This document shows, in pieces, positions 22,307-32,175 of a stretch of 64,000 nucleotides of DNA. The notes under the pieces are model-generated. The model was not told the origin of the DNA. It searched no databases and saw only the letters and a list, made by a program, of their open reading frames with translations. Numbering within the stretch: position 1 is the first letter of the stretch; each line of letters starts with the position of its first letter. A program made the position numbers and the translations under genes. Source of the stretch: Lineolata rhizophorae (lineage: Eukaryota; Ascomycota; Dothideomycetes; Lineolatales; Lineolataceae); contig MU001679.1 in NCBI GenBank assembly GCA_010093515.1, forward strand, positions 199,684 through 263,683, given 5' to 3'.

Positions 22307-23935
22307 ATGTCGACTGCAAAGAAGCGGAAGCTCAACAGCGCTGGCGCGCATGCAGAGAAGAAACCGAAGCCCTACCCTCCGCCGAAGCGTCCCGCGAGGG
22401 AGCCCTCCACGCCCGACGATAGCGCACCGGCCGTAGCTCCGCCGGCCGCGACTCGACATGCGGAGCCGCCAGCCGGCGATGCCGCGGAAGCGCAGCCGCA
22501 GTCGAAGAAGTCGTTCCGCGACCTCGGCGTGATCGAGCAGCTATGCGAGGCGTGCGAGCAGATGGGCTACAAGGAGCCGACGGCGATCCAGCGCGAGGCC
22601 ATCCCTCTGGCGCTCGAGGGCCGCGACATCATCGGCATCGCGGAGACCGGGTCGGGCAAGACGGCCGCGTACGCGCTGCCGATTCTGCAAGCTCTCATGG
22701 CGAAGCCGCAGCCGCTGCACACGCTCGTGTTGGCGCCGACGCGCGAGCTCGCATACCAAATCAGCGACGCCGTCACGGCACTGGGCTCCCTCATCGCGGC
22801 GCGCTCCGCCGTGCTGGTCGGCGGCATGGACATGGTGTCGCAGGCGATCGCGCTGGGCAAGAAGCCGCACGTCGTGGTGGCGACGCCCGGCCGTCTGCTG
22901 GACCACCTGGAGAACACGAAGGGGTTTTCGCTCAGGCATCTCAAGTACCTCGTCCTGGACGAGGCGGACCGGCTCCTCGACTTGGCCTTCGGTCCCGTTA
23001 TCGACAAGATTCTACGCGTCCTGCCACCGAGCCTGCCGCCTGGATCGACGGATCCGAATGGGCGGCACACGGCCCTGTACTCGGCGACGCTATCGTCCGA
23101 GGTCGCCTCGCTCCAGCGCGCCTCGCTCCGCTCCCCGGTCAAAGTCGACATTTCCACGCCGCAGCCCGCGTTCGCCTCCGCATCCGCCTCCAACCCGCGC
23201 TCGCGCCTCGCTCCGCCCGCCCTCCTCCGCCAGTCCTTCCTCCTCGTGCCCCACAAGCACAAGGACCTCTACCTCACCTACCTCGTCTCGGCCGTCCTCC
23301 CGGGCGCCCGCGCCATCGTCTTCGTCCGCACCGTCGCCGAGACCCTGCGCCTCGCCTGCCTGCTGCGCGCCCTCGGCGTCCCCGCCACCGCCATCAACGG
23401 CCAAATGTCGCAGGCCGCGCGCCTCGGCGCCCTGAACCGCTTCAAGGCCAGCCTGAGCCGCACCACGGGCGGCGGCGGCCTCGACGCCTCCGCCGCCGCC
23501 GCCGGACCGCCGCCCGCCGAAGCCGCCGGGAACGCCCCCGGCCGCTCCCTCCTCGTCGCCACCGACGTCGCTGCCCGCGGCCTCGACATCCCCGCCGTTG
23601 ACGCCGTCCTCAACTACGACCTGCCGGGCGACTCGGCGACGTACGTGCACCGCGTGGGCCGCACTGCACGCGCCGGCCGCGGCGGCCGCGCCATCTCCCT
23701 CGTCTGCCAGTACGACGTCGAGGTGTGGCAGCGCATCGAGGCCGCGCTGGGGAAGCAGGTGCCCGAGGAGGAGAGCTGCGTGAAGGAGGAGGTGTTGGTG
23801 TTGGGGGAGCGCGTGGGCGAGGCGCAGAGGATTGCGGTGAGGGAGGTTAGGAGTTTGCAGGAGAAGGGCGCAGGAGCGAGAAAGAGGAGAAGAGAGAGGG
23901 AGGCGAGAGATGAGATGGATAGGGAAGAGAGGTAA
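22307..23935 (+). CDS. RRP3: DEAD-box ATP-dependent rRNA helicase Rrp3 (DDX47)
   Basis: Single exon, 542 aa from the ATG at 22307; the ATG at 22253 would add 18 residues. All helicase motifs are present: Q motif starting at Phe70 (SFRDLGV..PTAIQ), motif I AETGSGKT (112-119), PTRELA, TPGR, DEAD (218-221), SAT (259-261), [16 protein letters not shown] and [11 protein letters not shown] (448-458). The order and spacing, and [20 protein letters not shown] in particular, match Rrp3/DDX47, needed for 18S rRNA maturation in the nucleolus. Two low-complexity inserts are unusual: an Ala/Ser/Pro stretch around 284-305, and a Gly/Ala/Pro insert at about 384-412 between motifs IV and V. The C-terminus is a Lys/Arg/Glu tail. 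Confidence 0.94.
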   Translation: MSTAKKRKLNSAGAHAEKKPKPYPPPKRPAREPSTPDDSAPAVAPPAATRHAEPPAGDAAEAQPQSKKSFRDLGVIEQLCEACEQMGYKEPTAIQREAIPLALEGRDIIGIAETGSGKTAAYALPILQALMAKPQPLHTLVLAPTRELAYQISDAVTALGSLIAARSAVLVGGMDMVSQAIALGKKPHVVVATPGRLLDHLENTKGFSLRHLKYLVLDEADRLLDLAFGPVIDKILRVLPPSLPPGSTDPNGRHTALYSATLSSEVASLQRASLRSPVKVDISTPQPAFASASASNPRSRLAPPALLRQSFLLVPHKHKDLYLTYLVSAVLPGARAIVFVRTVAETLRLACLLRALGVPATAINGQMSQAARLGALNRFKASLSRTTGGGGLDASAAAAGPPPAEAAGNAPGRSLLVATDVAARGLDIPAVDAVLNYDLPGDSATYVHRVGRTARAGRGGRAISLVCQYDVEVWQRIEAALGKQVPEEESCVKEEVLVLGERVGEAQRIAVREVRSLQEKGAGARKRRREREARDEMDREER

Positions 23936-24302
23936 GGTGGCTTTAGTGGTGGTATGCGGAACGGACGGCGGTTATAATGATTCGGTTCGTCAACGGAGTG
24001 CGGCAGTTGTACGGGATTATGTCAAGTAGCGTAGTGTTGTTTGAGCTGTATGGATCCCGAGACATGCGTACTCTTTTGTACGTCAAGATGGTTGTAGAAA
24101 CTGCGAGGACGATGTTGTCCCGAGAATTGAAGCATCTCTATTCTGTCCGACGTACACAGTGCATCTGTTGCGGGTTCCTCCGGTTGTATGGTGAGCCCGA
24201 AAGTTTCACATGTGACTCAAAGACAAAATATAGGGAAATCCAACTACAGCCGGTAGCCACATCACTGAAATTTGGCGCCAGCAAAATTTTTGCAAAATAA
24301 AG
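23936..24302. other. Intergenic region with Pol III termination signal
   Basis: About 370 bp 3' of RRP3. The right end carries, on the minus strand, a T-rich run just after the tRNA (an A-run at 24290-24298 on the + strand) that fits RNA polymerase III termination. No gene is seen. Confidence 0.6.
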
Positions 24303-24388
24303 AGCCCGATGCGAGGGTCGAACTCGCAACCTTAAGATTGCTAGCAATCGCTAAGAGTCTTACGCTCTGCCAATTGAGCTAACCGGGC
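24303..24388 (-). tRNA. tK(CUU): tRNA-Lys(CUU) with 13-nt intron
   Basis: Read on the minus strand, the acceptor stem GCCCGGT pairs with ATCGGGC (one G-U). A D-arm GCTC..GAGC follows, then an anticodon stem TAAGA/TCTTA enclosing the loop CTCTTA-A, and a T-arm with the GTTCGACCC B-box. The anticodon is CTT. The loop is interrupted after position 37 by a 13-nt intron that ends before the final loop A, the canonical site for nuclear tRNA introns. Total length is 86 nt (73 + 13), with a T-run downstream. The mature sequence is typical of fungal tRNA-Lys. Confidence 0.96.
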
Positions 24389-24910
24389 GTGTGTCAATTG
24401 TTGGAGCACTCTCGCTCAAAATAGTATATATTTAAAAAAATAATAGTACAGGAACGCTCTCAGTTCCCCATGCGCATCCCTTGCATCGAACGGCTCAACC
24501 TTGCATGCGGCACAGCTCAGCGGGACAGCTCAACTGCAGCCTGCCATCCACGTCGCACGTACGCTCATTTCAAGAAGCTCTACTGAATGCGCCGGCCTTT
24601 GTGACTGCAATACGTATACTCCATTGTCTGTTTCACTCTCTCAACGCCCTCTCTACACTCAACGCTTTAGTGACTACTTAATCCGGGGCGCTCGAGGCGT
24701 TGCTTCAGTGCGTCCGTCGAAAAGCTGATTGAAGAAAAAATAGCATTCCGTATGCTTGCACCGTCCTCATCGAATCAACCAGTCATTTTCACTCGTCCAC
24801 TCGGCTCATCGCAGTTACCCAGTAAGAGCAACGCTTAACTTATTATTTTCGTGCCACCGTCGGCGCCCTTTAGTAACAGGACTCCCCAACAAAAGCCGCC
24901 CCCAGGAAGA
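24389..24910. other. Intergenic region upstream of F-box-like gene 1
   Basis: About 520 bp between the tRNA 5' end and the next gene. Includes an A/T run near 24428-24445. No additional gene is supported. The frame of the next gene is open upstream only through a GTG codon at 24851. Confidence 0.55.
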
Positions 24911-25741
24911 ATGAACACAGCCCCGCCACGAGTGCCACCATGGATGCGCGGGGAGCTGGACTGCCACCTCCTCCGCCTTCCGACCGAGCTCCGCTTCTAC
25001 ATCTTCCGGCTCGTGTTCGAGGACTTCGACTCGCACTCGTTCGATGGCTTCCCGCCCGGCTTCGTCATCGTACGGTACGACAGCGACTGGAAGAAGACGC
25101 TGGCCGACTGGCCATCGAGCTGTAGCTGGGGCACCCGCCGCATGTCCCGCCTGCTGGAGCTCAACCGCCAGCTGCATCTCGAGGTCGAGTCAGTGCTCTA
25201 CTCGCACCTCACCCACGTCTTCTTCCTGTCCAAGCACGCCTACATCACGGCTAGCATGTTCCGTCAGTTCTTGCGCCACCGCAGCTCGCGCGTCCCCGGC
25301 CTCATCCGCCGCGTTGTCGTCCCCGTCAGGCTGCGGCGCCACGACGACGGCTTCTGCAATGTGGCCGCCTTGGAAGACACGGAGAATGCGTTTAGGGCCA
25401 TGAGGGAGGGCCTGCCCAACTTATCCTCTGTGGCACTGCACGTGACTACCAATATTCCTGTCAAGAATCGAGACCAAGCCTTGTGCCTCGTTGACCAGAT
25501 CTTGGCCCTGGCAAAGGTCTTTCGTGGGGCTGGAGGAGTCAAGGAGGTATCCCTTCTGTCCTATGACCGCGAGCAAGAAGATGCCCCTGCCGCTAGGCTT
25601 GTCTACGAAGCTAGCTTGCGTGGAGACTTACCTTGCAAGTTCATTGATGAACGCATCGCTCCAAGTCGCCAGCAGAATGGAAGGCTAGAAGGCTACTTCC
25701 GCTCGGAGCGACGGCACTTTATTGAGTGGAATGAAGGGTGA
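24911..25741 (+). CDS. F-box-like (DUF7730-type) hypothetical protein 1
   Basis: Single exon, 276 aa from the first ATG at 24911. The N-terminus carries the F-box-like LLRLPTELRFYIFRLVFED common in large fungal families of F-box/DUF7730 type. A central motif NRQLHLEVESVLYSHLTHVF matches the usual 'N-R-Q-hydrophobic-EV...LY' segment where these proteins test an upper-structure strand. Then follow LIRRVVVPVRLRR and LPNLSSVALHV. No C-terminal domain is recognised. If it is a true F-box protein it would recruit substrates to SCF ubiquitin ligase; that is inference. The next gene has the same layout and is a likely distant paralogue. Confidence 0.7.
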   Translation: MNTAPPRVPPWMRGELDCHLLRLPTELRFYIFRLVFEDFDSHSFDGFPPGFVIVRYDSDWKKTLADWPSSCSWGTRRMSRLLELNRQLHLEVESVLYSHLTHVFFLSKHAYITASMFRQFLRHRSSRVPGLIRRVVVPVRLRRHDDGFCNVAALEDTENAFRAMREGLPNLSSVALHVTTNIPVKNRDQALCLVDQILALAKVFRGAGGVKEVSLLSYDREQEDAPAARLVYEASLRGDLPCKFIDERIAPSRQQNGRLEGYFRSERRHFIEWNEG

Positions 25742-26287
25742 CGGCTTGAAAAGCAATGATTACATGACCAGTCGTTCTCTTTTCTCTTTAGAAGGCTTCG
25801 GGTTGGGCTATATGCATATAAAAACGGGGTGGCTTCGCGCGATGAACTTCTCACGTATTTCTTTAGGCCTGTCGACGCTACCATGCTTACCCAGGCGCAC
25901 ATTGATGAAGAGGCTCTAGTAAATTGCTCTGGTTATACCTACGATTTTTTATGTCAAGGATTGGATGGATGATACATTGTGGGGACCGACAGTGCTCCAT
26001 TTTCGGTTTGGGTTCAAGTCAAAATATTACCGTTAGTTCTCTTTAGGAGGTCACTTCTTGCTCGGTACAGTCTTACCTCACTTCACTTGCCGGAGTGAGT
26101 AGTCAATCCTGGCTTTGAGTCATCGCCCGCTCTAGAGCTCCTTATTTCTAGCCACTTTCCTTTCTCAATCTCGGCCACCAGCAAAACTCCCTTTTGTTTC
26201 TAGCCAAAACGGGCGGGTTAACTTTTTCGGTTTGATATGTACTGCAGCAAAGAATAAATTAGACCGGCACTCTCATCAACCTCGAAA
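25742..26287. other. Intergenic region between the two F-box-like genes
   Basis: About 550 bp of AT-richer sequence. A frame running on from 25722 to 25919 shows no motifs. No gene is seen. Confidence 0.55.
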
Positions 26288-27070
26288 ATGGCCACTCCGC
26301 GTTCTTTTTCCAACTTGCCGGCAGAATTGCAAGGCCAAGTGTTCTTCCTCCATTTTATGTACAATTATGACGATTGGCATGGGTTTTCATGGCCAAGATC
26401 TTTTATAACTCTTATGAGGAACTGCCAGTACAAACACTTGCGAGGAAGAAGCTCCGGCTTCAACAATAATATTACGAATGCGCTATACCTCAACCATAAC
26501 CTGCATCGAGTCGCAGAACAGGCGCTTTGCTCCAGAATGACATTCAGGATCTGTATGCAATGCACAGGGCCAAAGCTCGACAACTTCCTCGCCAGCGTCA
26601 GGTGGCTCAGACGCCACGAATTTGGCGAAGGCTTCGTACGTCTCGTTCGGAAAGTCGTCATTTGCGTTACTGTTCACGACCATACGCCGGTCACGTATTG
26701 CCAGGGAATTCGAGACTTCTTTCCAGATCTCGCAGACGTTTATATAGGCTTCTGCGATAGCTACAATGGGCCGTCTCCTTCTAGACTCTACGGCCCTTAC
26801 GCCGAGCGGCTACGCAGGTTCGCCAAAGTTTTCCACGACTTACCACCCGAGAAACGAAGACCGAGACTTAAATTTCTTTGCCATGCCAAGGCTAGCTCGT
26901 CTTACGATGGCAGAGTCAAGCTTTTCCGACGAGCGGCTTTAATCGCAAAGATTCCTCTCGAATTAGTCATTGAAAAGAACCCAGGCCGCCGTATAATAGT
27001 CCCAGATTCCGTGACCGATCAGGCGCTAGGGATCAAAAGACGGACTAAATTATACGAAGAGGCTAACTAG
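26288..27070 (+). CDS. F-box-like hypothetical protein 2
   Basis: Single exon, 260 aa, ATG at 26288 in an A-rich context. It starts with the F-box-like FSNLPAELQGQVFFLHF, then NHNLHRVAEQALCSRMTFRI, FVRLVRKVVICV, FFPDLADVYIGF and a basic C-terminus. The order (LP-E-L, a 'N-x-x-L-H...L' segment, an arginine-rich FxRxVRKVVI strand, then a 'P-x-L' strand) parallels the preceding gene although identity is low, so the two are probably old tandem paralogues. Its base composition is less GC-rich than its neighbours. Function unknown. Confidence 0.6.
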   Translation: MATPRSFSNLPAELQGQVFFLHFMYNYDDWHGFSWPRSFITLMRNCQYKHLRGRSSGFNNNITNALYLNHNLHRVAEQALCSRMTFRICMQCTGPKLDNFLASVRWLRRHEFGEGFVRLVRKVVICVTVHDHTPVTYCQGIRDFFPDLADVYIGFCDSYNGPSPSRLYGPYAERLRRFAKVFHDLPPEKRRPRLKFLCHAKASSSYDGRVKLFRRAALIAKIPLELVIEKNPGRRIIVPDSVTDQALGIKRRTKLYEEAN

Positions 27071-27725
27071 GGGTGCGATTTTACGTAAGTTGGCTCTCTA
27101 CCATCTGAGGTACGGCAGGGCGTGCGTGGAAGTTGGAGCATACAATTTAGCAATATTATACGGCAGCTTCCTGAGAGTTAAGGATATGCGTACAATGTTG
27201 AGGGGGGCGAAGTGTAGTACATTCGGGTAAAAGATATTACTTAATTTGAAATTTCTTTTTCAGCAACGAGACAGGTTAATAGAAAATATAAAATTTCGAT
27301 ACTCAGTATTTTGTGGGACTGTCGGATCCTGTCAGATAGGGTTAGCTTACGATACATGATAGGAGGGCTGTGGTTGTATAAGTCTATGTCCTTAGATCGC
27401 ACTAGATTCCAATGTCAAAGGCTTAGCCCGTCCGCTCTGGACTCTCTTAGGAATGAAACATTCTTACGCTTCCAGTGAGTTGTTGATACTTCGTATATTG
27501 CCACCACAATTACACATCACACTGCTGCGTCCTCTTTCAGTAGTAAGGGGCAAAATAATGGCGGGTATTGAACAGTTAACCGATGCACATTCCTCCGTGA
27601 AAATCACCGCAAGGTCCTAAAAACGCCTTCTGTCCCACGCAAATTTCCTGGACGCCTTCCGCGTAGGACATAACAGATAAATAGAAGGAAATCCACGGCT
27701 CGAAATTCGAAACTACCAAGTTGCC
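27071..27725. other. AT-rich intergenic region
   Basis: About 650 bp between convergent genes, AT-rich around 27120-27560. No coding sequence or repeat is evident. Confidence 0.55.
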
Positions 27726-28551
27726 TTACTCATCGTCCAAGATGGAGCTCGCCAAAGGTCCGAAGAAGGGCACCTCACAGCGGTCAAGCGTATCCGCTGA
27801 TAGAAATTAGCTCCAAATCCTAAACTGAGGTTTACTTTTCAATATACGTACCATCGCGGTATGCGCGATAAACCAACCAAGCAATGAGCACCAGGTCAAT
27901 CACAAAGAGTAGCCAGGAAATGACGGAGCTCCAGCTGAAAATGACGTGGACGATCTATGACAAACCGATCAGCAAATCCCATCAAGTGGATCGGGAGCAG
28001 GGCACATACAAACATGAATGTAAAGAGGAGACTCGACTGCCACGCATGAAATCTGTCGGCGTAAAGCATATTAGCATTTGGCTCGATTTCCCCAATCCCC
28101 GCTCTAAGCAGCGTATACAATCGAATGGTCGCCCAACTAACCTCACATAATCACTCCGGTGCTCCAACACCAACAATAACACCCCGCCAGCCGGCGGCAA
28201 CAGCAAGTATGCCAGACAGGCTTCGTAATCCATCCTTATCCCCAACCTCGTCTCGAAAACATCCACGTCCTCCCTCGGTCCTCCAAAACCCCCGATACTA
28301 CCACCGCGTCCGCCATCCCCCCCTCCGCCTCCACCAGCCCACCCGCTTCCATCCCCACCAAAGTATGGATTTCCTCCCCCGCCGCCACCGCCGGAATGCG
28401 GCGCCGGCGACGCCATGGCCGCGGTACCGATGTTGGCCGAGCGCGGCGGGTTGACCGAGGGGCGCGGTGAGGTGCGGGGAGAGGTCGGCGGCGGCGGGGA
28501 CAGGGCCCGATTGCGCTCCGGAGAGGCGTCTTGGTAGGGTGCGAAGTCCAT
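27726..28551 (-). CDS. DUF4870/Tic20-like small membrane protein
   Basis: Four exons, 28551-28142, 28052-28010, 27954-27852 and 27796-27726, giving 208 aa. The joins restore a conserved fungal order: ETRLGIRMDYEACLAYLLLP, LEHRSDYVRFHAWQSSLLF, FIVHVIFSW, AYRDADTLDRCEVPFFGPLA. The first 90 residues are Pro/Ser- and Gly-rich and probably cytosolic. Three membrane segments follow (roughly 108-125, 140-158 and 160-182), then a short polar tail. The HAWQS motif after TM1 is the hallmark of DUF4870-type proteins, whose role is not established. The start at 28551 is the first ATG of the open frame. Exon 2 is only 43 nt. Confidence 0.88.
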
Positions 28552-29874
28552 ATCGAGGGTCCGGAAGGGGCGTCCAGGCTGCCGCGGCGCTCGAGGGGAC
28601 GCGTGTCGTTTGCTGCGAACGGCGGAGGTGAGACCTGCCGGATAGGCTCAATGGAACAGGCTGGAAAGGCCGCTGTGGACCGGAGCCAATGAGTTAGGAG
28701 CGTAGTATTTCTCCGGTAGGATTGTTGCTTGATGAGATTCGAACGCGTCGCAAGAGTGGACGATCGAACGGAGGTGGTTGGGGGACACTGATGGCAAGAT
28801 GTCAGCTTGCAGGCAGTAGCGTCTCGGTATGGGGCTGTGTGGGGGCCGTGGCTGCTCCGACGGGCGCAATGCACTGATGCACATGTGGCGTTACCGGCTC
28901 CGCAAGTCCCTTGGCGGTGCTGGACGTCAATTCCACAGTCGAATCCCATGTGCCCGCTGCAAAGGAAACACATTCCCAGTATAGGCTTTAGTTTGAATCG
29001 CATTTCTGCTCAGGGGCTTTTGGCAGTCACTAAGATATGTTTGCTGTATTGCTATGTGCACACCACGTGTTTCTTCTGTCTACCAATCAGAGCTCCACTT
29101 CTACTCCATCCGTTAGATCATACGGGCCTAAAATGCACACGACATGGACTCGAGAAGGAAAGAAAGACAGCATGTCGCGGATAGTACAGAAGTACTTCTT
29201 CATTTCACCAAGCCAGTACGATTCCAAATTCAGCATTCCAGATACTAAAGAGGCTCTTTCGCCACCGGTTTGAAGGAGTCGTCCTTTCCTTGAGCTTAGT
29301 GAAGAGACTGGCTGGAAAACAAGCCCGTGGCAACTTAGCGTGATGATAGCTACGAGATACTTCGTCCTCATAATGCGAATGCTCACCTGCGTAGGCGGAG
29401 TATGTAAGGTTTCAATACGGCAAACAGAGCAGAAATTGATCTATAGATCAACATCTACGGCATCTCGATATCCTCGCGTTTAGACAATAGCGGCATGCTC
29501 CAATGAGGCTAGTCCAACAAGGCCCTTTACGGAGCATCAAATGACTAGAATTTGGGTCTAACCAAAGTACTGCTCCGTAAGAGCTACGGGCCTAAAATAT
29601 CGAGAGACCGAGGTGCCCCTTAGAACAACGATGCCACTTCGACCGACATAGCTTTGTTAAGAATAATTTAATTGCATTACAAACATTGCAGACTGCAGCC
29701 AAGACGTATTCTAGGGCCGGTCTCGCAACGCTCTAAAGTAATCCATTTCGCAGTCTTCAAAGTTCATTTCGCTAGCAGCCCCATTCACGTCTTCCTAGCT
29801 GCCGCCGGAGAAACCCTCTACTCACTCGCCGCTTCGTGCTGCTTCGTAATAATGGTGATTTCCTGCTGCATCGT
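28552..29874. other. Intergenic region
   Basis: 1.3 kb with no firmly supported gene. One minus-strand frame (29386-29087) starts with a hydrophobic, signal-like segment but has no other support and lacks splice logic. Confidence 0.5.
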
Positions 29875-30290
29875 CTAGCAGCTCTGCAAGAAATAAGGTC
29901 CCGGGGTCCAGAGCCAGATCCAGGCTCCACACACCGCAGAAACCGACAAGCTGTCGCCCAGTCCCTCTCCAAACACACATGATTCAGACAATCTTCGCAA
30001 GCCACGCCGCACAAACAATCCTGATTGGTCCACCCGCGGTCGGTAAACAATAGCGCCAATAACCGCCAACCCAGTGTTGTAAAACTGCAAGGAAACTCGT
30101 GAGTTAAACTGTAAGGGACTCCCAACTCTCACCGAGCTAGTTCACCTAGAGGCAAACAAGGGAATCCCAAGCGATCAGAATGCCGACTGACCAAAATGCC
30201 GTGTCCAAGAAGCTCGCCCTCAACAGATCTCGCCATCCAAGTCGTAAAACGAACGGCTCGACCCGCCGCTCTGATTACTCGAAGACTCAT
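29875..30290 (-). CDS. Probable 102-aa two-TM protein, two exons
   Basis: Predicted from splice logic: exon 1 30290-30192 (33 codons), intron 30191-30085 (GTCAGT, TTTAAC branch, TTGCAG), exon 2 30084-29875. The join reads GELLGHGILFYNTGLAVIGA and gives a coherent protein. It has a basic amphipathic N-terminus rich in Arg and lacking acidic residues for 24 positions (presequence-like), a hydrophobic segment at about 32-46 (ILFYNTGLAVIGAIVY), a polar basic loop, and a second hydrophobic segment near 83-100 (CGAWIWLWTPGPYFL). I do not recognise the family. A mitochondrial membrane location is inference. It lies 153 bp downstream of the next minus-strand gene. Confidence 0.5.
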
Positions 30291-30443
30291 AATGCTCGAC
30301 TTTCAACATTCAAAAGAGTAAAAAAAACACGTCCGCAAGAGAAGAAAAGAGAATGAAAAACAAGACATCGCATACCCAAGAAGAGACAAACTCACCACCT
30401 CCCCCACCGCCCTCGTGGGCAGGACCAAGATGAAGAGAAAGTT

Positions 30444-32175
30444 TTAAGCGCGACGCTTCGCCGCAGCGCCGCGCTGCAGCGAACTACCCTCGCGCTTGGT
30501 GCCCTTCACGTCCGGAACCGAGGCCTTGGAGCGGCGCCACTGGTCGAACGGGCTCATCTTCTTGCCCTTACCACGGGTCGCGCCCGTAGCCACCGCGGAC
30601 GGGGACGAAGACGCAGCCGTCGCAAATTTGTCCTCGGCGGCAGCAGCGTCGTCGAAATCGTCGTCATCATTGGCGCCGTCCAGCTGCATGCGCGGGAAGC
30701 GCGGCTTGCGGGCCGAGCGAGACGGGCCGCTCGTGTTGAAGGGATCCGGGAGCGTATTAGCGTGCGTTTCGGTCTCGGCCTCCGGTTCGGGTTCGTCAGG
30801 TACAGGCACCACTTCAATCTTCTTCGTCCCCTTCCTAGTGGGCGTAGTCGCAGGCGCCACGTTAGAGGAACGCTCGGCAGAGTCGGAGTCGATTTCGGTG
30901 ATAGCTTCTTCGTCGTCATCTTGGTTGGCGGCAGCGGCAGCCTCGCGCTCGCGGCGCTGCTCTTCGCTCGGCCAGAGGAGTCGAGGTTTGTAGTCGGTGC
31001 GCGGAAGACGGCGGGCGTTGGGCGAGCCAGCCATGCGACGCAGCTCCCTATCACTAAGGGTCTCTTCGGCCTCGTCAACCTCCCGGGAGGCGTTGTTCTG
31101 GGGTGCGTCTTCGAATTTGCGGAACACCTTCTTGCCGCGGCTACGATGAATTAGCGATGGCTGCGCATGGTTTAAAGGAACGGCGGGTCTCCGTTCCATG
31201 GTACGAGTTGCCCGGGTAGACAAAACGGCTCAGTGCCGTGGTTCTGCGAAACACTTACAAGACGTAGATCAATCCCTCGTTGTTGCGGACACGCTCCTGC
31301 ATACGCTCCTCTTCCTCTTCGGCTTCCTTGGAGCGCTCCTTCTTGCGCTTGGGCGTCTCGTGTTGCTTGGTCTTGCGGCCTTTTGGCGTAACGAACGGGT
31401 TGTCTTCGCCTTCATCTAGCTCTGGAATGCGCTCCTTCGTGTCGGTGTAAATCTGAATCTGGTCACCATCCTGCGTCGCGACTTCGTCTTCAAAACTACC
31501 CAAGGTGAACGGCAAGTGCTTGCGGCGGCGGCGCGGCGTCGGCATCGCATCTTCGGGCTTGGCGGTGCGGCTGCTAGGGAACAAGACGCGCGCAGTGGAC
31601 GACAAGGCAGCCTTCTTCGGGGTCTCATCTTCTCCGTCGGGTTTATTCGGTGTCTTCACAGGCGTCGGGAACATAGCACCAGGATTCGTCATCGTCGCAG
31701 CCGGTGCCGAACGAAGTTTGCGCATAGACGGCGGAGCCTCCTCATCCTCATTCGCGGAATCCGACTCGGTGTATTCTTGGGCGAGGAGATGTTTGGCGCC
31801 GGACTTCCTAGGTGTTGCGCGCGCGCGCTTGCTCGGCGACATGGGCGGCGGCGAGATGCGATGCTTGTGCGCGCTGCCACCGGAACGAAGGCCACCGGAG
31901 CCACCAGAAGCGGCCGCCATCATGCCACCGCGCTTGCGAGAGCTGGTTGGCGAACTAGGTTCACCAAGGCTGTTGGACGCGGCAGCACGGCCGGAGCGGG
32001 TCGGCGTGTTCTCAACGCTGGAAGTCTGCTTCACCTTCTGCTCCTGTTGGGCCGCGACGCGACTAGAACGGCGCGGCGAAGAATAGGGATCCCACTCGTC
32101 GAACTTCGGGCCGTGCAGCGGCGCTGGCGGGGTGTGAACGCGCCGGCCCTCCGGCGGAGGCGGCGTAGATGGCAT
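30444..32175 (-). CDS. Disordered conserved nuclear protein, function unknown
   Basis: Two exons, 32175-31259 and 31140-30444, giving 537 aa. The intron (GTAAGT..TAG) joins as GLIYVFRGKKVFRKFED, a short conserved block also present in other filamentous ascomycetes as far as I recall. The rest is low complexity: SPRRSSR and TPRRRRK basic motifs, many S/T-P sites (TPVKTPNKP, PTPRRRRKH, ETPKRKKERS), acidic Asp/Glu stretches, and a basic C-terminus. The many SP/TP sites with adjacent basic residues suggest a CDK-regulated nuclear or chromatin protein; this is inference. No enzymatic domain is visible. Confidence 0.75.

Noticed and set aside
28236-29003. 255-codon minus-strand frame over the DUF4870-like gene start
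   Set aside because: It is in another frame than the conserved exon and has no motif. The splice-consistent model explains the region.
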